A stretch of DNA of 64,000 nucleotides from Promicromonospora umidemergens (GTDB taxonomy: Bacteria > Actinomycetota > Actinomycetes > Actinomycetales > Cellulomonadaceae): NCBI RefSeq assembly GCF_024171995.1, contig NZ_JAMTCT010000014.1, positions 1-64,000 of the forward strand, written 5' to 3'. The translations under genes were made by a program, and so were the position numbers. Under the pieces are notes generated by a model. It ran no database searches, was not told the origin of the DNA, and was given only the letters and a program-made list of their open reading frames with translations. Below are positions 57,793 to 64,000 of the stretch, piece after piece; position 1 is the first letter of the stretch; every line of letters starts with the position of its first letter.

Positions 57793-59217
57793 GTGACTGC
57801 CCAGACATCTCCCGCCCGGTCCGTCGACCCCATCCAGCCCTCCGTGGTCCCGGACGCAGCCCGCGAGCACGCAGCCGACCTCGGCGCCTTCGTGGCCGCG
57901 TCGCCGTCGTCCTACCACGCGGCCGAGGAGGTGGCCCGGCGCGCGGAGGCGGCGGGCTTCACCCGCCTCGCGGAGGACGCCGCCTGGCCCGTGGCTCAGG
58001 GCGGGCGCTACGTGGTGGTCCGCGACGGCTTGGTCATCGCCTTCACCGTGCCCGACGCCGCAGGCCCCACCACGGCGTTCACCATCGTGGGCGCCCACAC
58101 CGACTCCCCGAGCTTCAAGCTGAAGCCCAAGCCGACCACCCACGGCGCCGGCGGCTGGTGGCAGGTAGGCGTCGAGGTGTACGGCGGCCCGCTGCTCAGC
58201 TCCTGGCTCGACCGCGAGCTGGAGCTGGCCGGGCGGATCGTCACCCACGACGGCACCGAGCACCTCGTGCGCACCGGCCCGATGCTGCGCATCCCGCAGC
58301 TCGCGGTCCACCTGGACCGGGGCGTCAACGACAACGGGCTCACCCTGGACAAGCAGCGCCACACCCAGCCCGTCTGGGGTCTGGGGGACGCGGAGAGCGC
58401 CGACGTCCTCGGGGCGCTCGCGGCGGACGCCGGCGTCGACCCCGCGACGATCGGCGGGTACGACGTGGTGCTGGCCGACACACAGCCGCCGCGCGCGTTC
58501 GGCGCCGGGCAGGCCCTGTTCGCGTCGGGGCGGCTGGACAACCTGCTCTCGACCCACGCGGGGCTGACGGCGCTCCTGCGGGCCTCGGCACAGGAGCCTG
58601 GCGGGGTCTCGGCGGGCTCGACCGGCGGGGCGGGCTCGGCCGGCGGGGCGGGCTCGATCGGCGGGGCGGGCTCGACCGGCGGGGAAGGCTCGATCCAGAT
58701 GTTCGCCGCGTTCGACCACGAGGAGATCGGCAGCGCGTCCCGCTCTGGCGCGGCGGGTCCGTTCCTCGAGGAGGTGCTGGTGCGCATCTCGACCGCTCTT
58801 GGCGCGACGGCGGAGGAGCGGGCGCGGGCGTTCGCCGCGTCGCTGCACGTGTCGTCCGACGTCGGCCACGCCGTGCACCCGAACTACGCCGAGCGGCACG
58901 ACCCGGCCAACCATCCGGTGGCCGGCGGCGGCCCGATCCTCAAGATCAACGCGAACCAGCGCTACGCAACGGACGCGCACGGTGCGGCCGCGTGGAGCGT
59001 GGCCTGCGCGGCGGCGGGGGTGCCCACCCAGGAGTTCGTCTCCAACAACACGCTGCCGTGCGGTTCGACGATCGGACCGATCTCCGCGACCCGTCTGGGT
59101 ATCCGCACTGTGGACGTCGGCGTGCCAATCTTGTCGATGCACTCGGCCCGCGAGCTCACCGCCGTCGTCGACCCGTGGTACCTGGCGCGCGCCATGGAGG
59201 CCGTTCTCGTCCGCTGA
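57793..59217 (+). CDS. M18 family aminopeptidase
   Basis: 474-residue cytosolic di-zinc aminopeptidase (aspartyl/leucyl type). GTG 57793. Metal and catalytic residues sit in TIVGAHTDSPSFKLKPKP, LHLDRGVNDNGL-type segment (AVHLDRGVND), MFAAFDHEEIGSASRSGA, SSDVGHAVHPNYAERHDP and ILSMHSARELTAVVDP. Between ASAQEPGG and IQMFAAFD there is a Gly/Ser-rich insertion of about 27 residues (SGSTGGAGSAGGAGS-like) encoded by an 18-bp minisatellite; it sits on a surface loop before the catalytic Glu and probably does not disturb the core. Otherwise typical length. Confidence 0.92.
   Translation: MTAQTSPARSVDPIQPSVVPDAAREHAADLGAFVAASPSSYHAAEEVARRAEAAGFTRLAEDAAWPVAQGGRYVVVRDGLVIAFTVPDAAGPTTAFTIVGAHTDSPSFKLKPKPTTHGAGGWWQVGVEVYGGPLLSSWLDRELELAGRIVTHDGTEHLVRTGPMLRIPQLAVHLDRGVNDNGLTLDKQRHTQPVWGLGDAESADVLGALAADAGVDPATIGGYDVVLADTQPPRAFGAGQALFASGRLDNLLSTHAGLTALLRASAQEPGGVSAGSTGGAGSAGGAGSIGGAGSTGGEGSIQMFAAFDHEEIGSASRSGAAGPFLEEVLVRISTALGATAEERARAFAASLHVSSDVGHAVHPNYAERHDPANHPVAGGGPILKINANQRYATDAHGAAAWSVACAAAGVPTQEFVSNNTLPCGSTIGPISATRLGIRTVDVGVPILSMHSARELTAVVDPWYLARAMEAVLVR
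58612..58683 (+). repeat. 18-bp minisatellite, four units, in the aminopeptidase gene
   Basis: Four adjacent copies of GCGGGCTCGACCGGCGGG (58612, 58630, 58648, 58666) differ only around bases 10-11. They encode AGS(T/A/I)GG repeats. The 18-base length preserves frame, so copy number can change without inactivation. Confidence 0.85.
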
Positions 59218-59512
59218 ACCGTCGAATCCCCCTGTAACCGGGGGGAACACCTCTAATCGGAGTGACCTGCGGTTATGCATGTTCCGTTGGTTCTGTCCCG
59301 GTCTACAATTGGCGTAATTCGGGCGCTAGTTGGACGTTTGTCCAAAAAAGATCAGGGCTGACCTGCGAAAACGTACGCTCTAGGTTGACCATTGGTCTGG
59401 AAGAAAATACCTAGTACCGTCCGGATGCAGGGACCCCAGGGGGGTGATACCACTGTGGTCATCCGAGCCGTGAACTCGGCAAAAGAGAAATGCCGGACCC
59501 CAGGAGCCCCCG
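59218..59512. other. Regulatory region before the HTH/TPR gene
   Basis: Contains a short stem TCCCCC/GGGGGA (about 59227-59245) just after the aminopeptidase stop. An AT-richer segment follows, with the dyads TTGGAC-GTTT-GTCCAA (59331-59346) and GACCATTGGTC (about 59386-59396). No gene is supported. The dyads are candidate sites for the HTH protein encoded next. Confidence 0.5.
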
Positions 59513-61129
59513 TTGCCTCGTGCCACCGTTCGCACTTGCGCCCGATGCGGTTGTGTACTCAGCCGTTACAACTCCGAAGCGCGTTGCGCCGCATGCCGGC
59601 GCACCGAGTCGGTTCCCGTAGTCTCCCTCCCCAGCGTGCCGACGCGGGTCTGGCAGGACGAAGCAGTCCGGTCCGCACTCGCCGACTGGGACTTCGGTCA
59701 GGTCAGCCGCATGGTGCGGCAGCTCGTCCCTCTGCGTCAGGAGGACGTCGCGGCCCTGACCGGGCTGAGCCAGTCCTACCTGTCGATGCTGGAGTGCGGC
59801 GACCGCCGTCTCACCGACGTCTCGCGCGTGGTCCAGTTCCTCACCGGCCTTGGCACGCCACCGGACCTCGTCCGGCTCCCGCTCCCGGGCATCAGCCCTC
59901 TGCCCGACGCCGCTCCCGCGTGCACCGCCGCGTCAGGCCAGCCGTCGGCGCCGGAGCCGGTCACGCCGACGGCGCCCGATCCGACGCTGCCGTGGACCGC
60001 GGACCGGATGCTCACCGCGCTCCGTCTGGCGCACGTCGCCGACAACACGGCCGACTGGCTGCCCACGGACGCCAACGGCCCCGTGTCGGCGACGGCGATG
60101 AGCGACGCGGCGGGTACGGACACCCCGCGTCCGGCGTCGGGCATCGCGCTGAACTCGATGATCCAGCGCTGGGACGCCGAGCAGGCCGAGCCGCTGCGCC
60201 GAGCCACGGCTGGCACCCGCGTCTCGCACGAGCTGTGCGGGCACCTCCAGGGCACGCTGGACGAGCTGCGGGTCATGGACAAGGGCTCGGGCAGCGGGGC
60301 GGTGGCCGACCTGGCCCGCGCCCACCTCGCCCTGGTGGTCCGCGTCCTGGAGCGCAGCACGTACGACGAGGTGACGGGCCGCCGGCTCACCGCCGTCGCC
60401 GCCGACACCGCCACGCAGGCAGGCTGGTTCGCGTTCGACGCGGGGCGTCCGGACGCGGCGCGCGCCTACATGCTCGCCGGTCTGCGGGCCGCGCACGCGG
60501 CGGCCGACGACCGGCTCGGCGCCGGTGCTCTCTCCTACCTGGCGATCCACGGCTACTCCAGCGGTGACCCGCGTGACGCGGTCCGCGCCGCCGAGGCGGG
60601 CCGACGCCGGATCGCCCGGCTCGACGCCCCGCACCTCTCGGCGACGCTGCTCACCCGGCAGGCGCGCGGCCACGCCGCCGCTGGCGAGGGCGAGGCCGCG
60701 CGGCGGGCGCTCGGCGAGGCCTCCGAGCTGTGCGCCCGTGGCCGCGGCGAGGACGACCCGCACTGGCTGTACTGGATGAACGAGGGAGAGATCCACGGGC
60801 AGTCCGGGTCGGCGCACCTCGCGCTCGGCAACACGGCGCGTGCCGTGGAGAGCTTCGGCCACGCCATCCAGGCGGAGCGTGCGGGTGAGCGCCGGACGCA
60901 CGGGCTGTTCCTGAGCCGGGCGGCGCAGGCGCACGCCAGGGCGGGCGACCTCGACGCCGCGTGCGCGGCCGGCGACGAAGCGGTGAGCATCGCGGAGACC
61001 GTGCAGTCCGCACGGCTGCGCGAGCACCTGCGGGATCTCTCGGCCGACCTCCGGCGCGGCGGGCCGTCGAGGCGGTCCGGGATGGGTGCCCGGGTGCTGG
61101 CCGAGCGGATCGCGGCACTCGCGTCGTGA
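59513..61129 (+). CDS. HTH regulator with zinc ribbon and TPR-like repeats
   Basis: 538-residue regulator. TTG 59513 is the start, with AGGAG 7 bases upstream. An N-terminal zinc ribbon (VRTCARCGCVLSRYNSEARCAACRR) precedes an XRE HTH (LRQEDVAALTGLSQSYLSMLECGDRRLTDVSRVVQFLTGLG). A Pro/Ala linker leads to a long helical C-terminus with TPR-like units (TQAGWFAFDAGRPDAARAYMLAGLRAAHAA, ALSYLAIHGYSSGDPRDAVRAAEAG, HLALGNTARAVESFGHAIQAE). This architecture is common in actinobacteria (Streptomyces-type helix-turn-helix regulators) and may sense a small molecule or peptide. It is coupled by GTGA overlap to a HAD phosphatase. Confidence 0.85.
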   Translation: MPRATVRTCARCGCVLSRYNSEARCAACRRTESVPVVSLPSVPTRVWQDEAVRSALADWDFGQVSRMVRQLVPLRQEDVAALTGLSQSYLSMLECGDRRLTDVSRVVQFLTGLGTPPDLVRLPLPGISPLPDAAPACTAASGQPSAPEPVTPTAPDPTLPWTADRMLTALRLAHVADNTADWLPTDANGPVSATAMSDAAGTDTPRPASGIALNSMIQRWDAEQAEPLRRATAGTRVSHELCGHLQGTLDELRVMDKGSGSGAVADLARAHLALVVRVLERSTYDEVTGRRLTAVAADTATQAGWFAFDAGRPDAARAYMLAGLRAAHAAADDRLGAGALSYLAIHGYSSGDPRDAVRAAEAGRRRIARLDAPHLSATLLTRQARGHAAAGEGEAARRALGEASELCARGRGEDDPHWLYWMNEGEIHGQSGSAHLALGNTARAVESFGHAIQAERAGERRTHGLFLSRAAQAHARAGDLDAACAAGDEAVSIAETVQSARLREHLRDLSADLRRGGPSRRSGMGARVLAERIAALAS

Positions 61130-61878
61130 TCGCACCGGTCACCTCCCGCGACGTGGCCAGGGCCCTCGTGCTCTGGGACATCGATCGGACGCTCGTCTAC
61201 GTCGGGGAGGTGGACCGGACGGCATACCGGGAGGCGTTCGCAGAGGTCGTGGGTCGACCCGCCGAACGCCTCCCGGCGAAGGGCACCGGCGTGACCATGC
61301 CGCTGGCGATCCGCGGGCTGCTGGAGGACAACGGCGTCAGTGCGCGCGAGGCGGAAGAGCTGCTGCCGCACATGCTCGAGGTGGTACCGCTGCGCTTCGC
61401 CGCGCATACCGAGGACGTGCGACGCCTCGGCTTCGTGCTCCCTGGTGCCATGCAGGCGCTCAAGGCCGTCGCGGCCGAGCCAGGCCTGGTGCCGACGGTC
61501 GTGACGGGAAACCTCGAGGCGAACGCCCTGATCAAGCTCCGCGCCTTCGGCATGGACCGCTACGTGCACGCCGCGCTGGGCGGCTACTCGTCCGACGACG
61601 CGCACCGGCCGGCTCTCGTGGCGGTCGCCCAGCGCCGTGCGGGGGACCGGTACGGCAGCACCTTCTCCGCCGGCAACACCGTCATCGTCGGGGACTCCCT
61701 CGAGGACGTGCGCACGGGGCTCGAGGGGGGCGCGCACGTGATCGCCGTGGCATCGGGTACGACGTCGGCGGACCGGCTCGCGGAGGCGGGCGCCGACGTG
61801 GTGCTGCACGACCTCACCGACGCCGCCCGGCTACTCCAGGAGATCCGGGAGCTCACAACGGACGCGGGACCCCGCTGA
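61126..61878 (+). CDS. HAD-superfamily hydrolase
   Basis: 250-residue phosphatase of the HAD family. GTG 61126 overlaps the regulator's stop. Motif I LVLWDIDRTLVYV (DxDxT), a helical cap (YREAFAEVVGRPAERLP), motif II PTVVTGNLEANALIKL, motif III with Lys in the ALVAVAQRRAG region, and motif IV VIVGDSLEDVRTGLEGG. Phosphoglycolate-phosphatase-like; substrate unknown. Cotranscribed with the HTH/TPR regulator. Confidence 0.88.
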   Translation: MIAPVTSRDVARALVLWDIDRTLVYVGEVDRTAYREAFAEVVGRPAERLPAKGTGVTMPLAIRGLLEDNGVSAREAEELLPHMLEVVPLRFAAHTEDVRRLGFVLPGAMQALKAVAAEPGLVPTVVTGNLEANALIKLRAFGMDRYVHAALGGYSSDDAHRPALVAVAQRRAGDRYGSTFSAGNTVIVGDSLEDVRTGLEGGAHVIAVASGTTSADRLAEAGADVVLHDLTDAARLLQEIRELTTDAGPR

Positions 61879-61995
61879 GCGCAGGCAGGAACCGGGTGCG
61901 GGCACCCACGGCCCTGACATAGTGACTGCCGTCACATGTGGGTAGACTCTGGTCTCTTCCCGCCATCGACGTTGCCGGCGGGGGTGCATAGGCCT

Positions 61996-62016
61996 TGCAC
62001 GGGTCAACCCCGTGCA
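61996..62016. promoter_or_regulatory. Small hairpin in the hppA leader
   Basis: TGCACGGG (61996-62003) and CCCGTGCA (62009-62016) pair around TCAAC, about 50 bases before the hppA start. It may form in the 5' leader; a TAGACT hexamer at about 61943 could be the -10 box. Function unknown. Confidence 0.4.
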
Positions 62017-62066
62017 GGGCAACACACTTTCTGGGGGAACTCCCCGGAGCTCGTCGAGGAGGACGA

Positions 62067-64000
62067 ATGCTCGAAGACGGCATTGTTTTCGGCGCAGGCA
62101 GCTACACCACCGTGGCGGTGATCGCCGTCATCGCGGTTGCCGCACTCGGGTGTGCGTTCGTGCTGCGTCGCCAGGTGCTCGCCGCACCCGATGGAACCGC
62201 CAAGATGCAGGACATCGGCCGGGCCGTGCAGGAGGGGGCCTCTGCCTATCTGAAGCGACAGTTCCGCACGCTCATACTGTTCGCGGCTGTCGTGTTCGGG
62301 CTGCTCTTCCTGTTGCCGGGCGACAGCGGCGTACGGATCGGCCGCTCCATCGCGTTCGTGTTCGGCGCCGGCTTCTCCGCGGCGATCGGCTACCTCGGCA
62401 TGTGGCTCGCGGTGCGCGCGAACGTCCGCGTCGCCGCGGCCGCCACGCGTCCCGGCGGCCGGGCCGAGGGCGCCCGGATCGCGTTCCGCACCGGCGGCGT
62501 CGTCGGCATGTCCGTGGTGGGCCTCGGTCTGCTCGGCGCCGCGCTCGTCGTGCTCGTGTACGACGTCGACGCGCCCGCCGTGCTCGAGGGCTTCGGCTTC
62601 GGCGCCGCACTGCTCGCCATGTTCATGCGGGTCGGCGGTGGCATCTTCACCAAGGCCGCCGACGTCGGCGCCGACCTGGTCGGCAAGGTCGAGCAGGGCA
62701 TCCCTGAGGACGACCCCCGCAACGCAGCGACCATCGCCGACAACGTGGGCGACAACGTCGGCGACTGCGCAGGCATGGCCGCCGACCTCTTCGAGTCCTA
62801 CGCGGTGACCCTCGTGGCCGCCCTCATCCTGGGCAAGGCCGCCATGGGCGAGCAGGGCCTCGTGTTCCCCCTGATCGTCACCGCGATCGGGGCGTTCGTC
62901 GCGCTGCTCGGCGTGTTCATCACCCGGATCCGCGGGAACGAGAGCGGCCTCGCCGCGATCAACCGCGGGTTCTACGTCTCCGCGGTCGTCGGTGCAGTGC
63001 TGGCCGGTATCGCTGCCTTCGCGTACCTGCCGTCCTCGTTCGACCAGGTGCCCGGTACCGCAGACCTCTCCGGAGTGACCGCCGACCCGCGCGTCGTGTC
63101 GGCGCTCGCCGTCCTCATCGGTGTGGTGCTCGCGGGCGTGATCCTCTGGGTGACCGGCTACTTCACCGGCACGGACAAGAAGCCGACGCTGCACGTGGCC
63201 GCGACCTCCCGGACGGGTGCGGCGACCGTCGTCCTCTCCGGTATCGGCGTGGGCTTCGAGTCCGCCGTGTACACGGCGGGCATCATCGCCGCCGCGATCT
63301 GCGGCGTCTTCCTGCTGGCCGGCGGGTCCGTCCCGCTCGCGCTGTTCCTCGTCGCCCTCGCGGGCTGCGGCCTGCTCACCACGGTCGGCGTCATCGTCGC
63401 CATGGACACGTTCGGCCCGGTCAGCGACAACGCCCAGGGCATCGCCGAGATGTCCGGCGACGTCGACGAGGAGGGCGCACAGATCCTCACCGACCTGGAC
63501 GCCGTCGGCAACACCACCAAGGCCATCACCAAGGGCATCGCGATCGCCACGGCGGTGCTCGCGGCGACCGCGCTGTTCGGCTCGTACGCCGACGCGGTCT
63601 CCCACGCGCTCGCGCAGGTGAGCAACGTGGGCACCGGTCTGGTGACCTCGATGCTCAGCTACGAGATCATCTCGCCGGTCACGCTCGTGGGCGTGATCCT
63701 CGGTGGCGCAACGGTGTTCCTGTTCTCCGGGCTCGCCGTCGACGCCGTGACGCGTGCCGCCGGCGCCATCGTGTTCGAGGTGCGCCGCCAGTTCCGCGAG
63801 CACCCGGGCATCATGACGTACCAGGAGCGCCCCGACTACGCCAGGGTCGTCGACATCTGCACCCGGGACTCGCTCCGCGAGCTCATCACGCCGGGGCTGC
63901 TCGCGGCGTTCGCCCCCATCGCGGTGGGCTTCGGGCTCGGGGTCGGGCCGCTGGCAGGGTTCCTGGCCGGTGCCATCGGGACGGGCGTGCTCATGGCGAT
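62067..64000 (+). CDS. hppA: Membrane-bound proton-translocating pyrophosphatase, 3'-truncated by window edge
   Basis: Multi-span membrane enzyme that couples pyrophosphate hydrolysis to proton pumping. ATG 62067 has GAGGAGGA 6-13 bases upstream. Visible motifs: DVGADLVGKVEQGIPEDDPRNAA (substrate site), ADNVGDNVGDCAGMAADLFESYAV, ATSRTGAATVVLSGIGVGFES, DTFGPVSDNAQGIAEM. The ion-selectivity stretch is GNTTKAITKG; Lys at the A/K switch position and Thr three residues later indicate the K+-independent, H+-pumping subtype. About 645 codons are present; roughly 100-150 more are expected past 64000. Confidence 0.93.
   Translation, partial: MLEDGIVFGAGSYTTVAVIAVIAVAALGCAFVLRRQVLAAPDGTAKMQDIGRAVQEGASAYLKRQFRTLILFAAVVFGLLFLLPGDSGVRIGRSIAFVFGAGFSAAIGYLGMWLAVRANVRVAAAATRPGGRAEGARIAFRTGGVVGMSVVGLGLLGAALVVLVYDVDAPAVLEGFGFGAALLAMFMRVGGGIFTKAADVGADLVGKVEQGIPEDDPRNAATIADNVGDNVGDCAGMAADLFESYAVTLVAALILGKAAMGEQGLVFPLIVTAIGAFVALLGVFITRIRGNESGLAAINRGFYVSAVVGAVLAGIAAFAYLPSSFDQVPGTADLSGVTADPRVVSALAVLIGVVLAGVILWVTGYFTGTDKKPTLHVAATSRTGAATVVLSGIGVGFESAVYTAGIIAAAICGVFLLAGGSVPLALFLVALAGCGLLTTVGVIVAMDTFGPVSDNAQGIAEMSGDVDEEGAQILTDLDAVGNTTKAITKGIAIATAVLAATALFGSYADAVSHALAQVSNVGTGLVTSMLSYEIISPVTLVGVILGGATVFLFSGLAVDAVTRAAGAIVFEVRRQFREHPGIMTYQERPDYARVVDICTRDSLRELITPGLLAAFAPIAVGFGLGVGPLAGFLAGAIGTGVLMA

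Overview
The window is high-GC, densely coded actinobacterial DNA. Start codons often overlap the preceding stop (ATGA/GTGA), and the gene content (DUF4244/TadE pilus genes of the helicase-secretion neighbourhood, an HTH-MurA fusion, an NnaR-like nitrate regulator, DUF6457, MpaB) points to Micrococcales, probably near Promicromonosporaceae/Cellulomonadaceae. The family assignment is inference; the phylum-level assignment is firm.

Region 1 (1-14,993) reads as an acquired genomic island whose left end lies outside the window. It carries a copper/heme/thiol and heavy-metal cargo: partial ccsB, two small His/Cys-bearing membrane proteins, an NlpC/P60 hydrolase, copC, ctaG, a TlpA-like lipoprotein, and a CmtR-type sensor with a CDF efflux pump behind a 44-bp palindrome. 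After the cargo come an IS5-family element, an unknown gene, two large serine recombinases, IS3 debris and small phage/ICE-type genes. The island ends exactly inside the P-loop codons of a tadA/cpaF pilus ATPase, of which only the 3' half remains. A 29-bp near-repeat lies just after the second recombinase and again at this junction, which suggests stacked integration at one site.

Region 2 (15-31 kb) is mostly core. It has the remaining tad genes (a TadB-TadC fusion, a DUF4244 pilin-like protein, TadE and a second TadE-like protein), an ABC exporter with an XRE regulator, a secreted CocE/X-Pro peptidase, a DUF1998 helicase, HTH-MurA, Ogt, and a DUF4143 ATPase preceded by four 23-bp repeats. 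Molybdenum-cofactor genes (moeA, mobA, DUF6457) follow, then a VOC protein and a VbhA-like antitoxin next to a truncated Fic toxin.

Region 3 (32-46 kb) is a nitrate assimilation locus: narK, molybdopterin nitrate reductase, its FAD/[2Fe-2S] partner, nirB, nirD, SUMT and an NnaR-like HemD/winged-helix regulator. The moeA/mobA genes supply its cofactor. The locus is split by a decayed ATPase lacking Walker A, a methyltransferase and a Fic protein with its own operator. Three genes of the locus carry a 48-52 bp palindromic element inserted in the same reading frame; a fourth copy is intergenic at 53.9 kb.

Region 4 (46-57.7 kb) is a tandem array of five ECF sigma units. Each is coupled to a single-pass membrane protein with a recurring CGM-type extracellular module; two units are single-chain sigma-TM-ectodomain fusions, and one sigma gene has an in-frame stop. 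An MpaB-like oxygenase gene sits inside the array. This array and the in-frame palindromic elements are the strongest candidates for undescribed biology here.

Region 5 (57.8-64 kb) has an M18 aminopeptidase with an internal minisatellite, an HTH/TPR regulator, a HAD phosphatase and a K+-independent membrane pyrophosphatase cut by the window edge.
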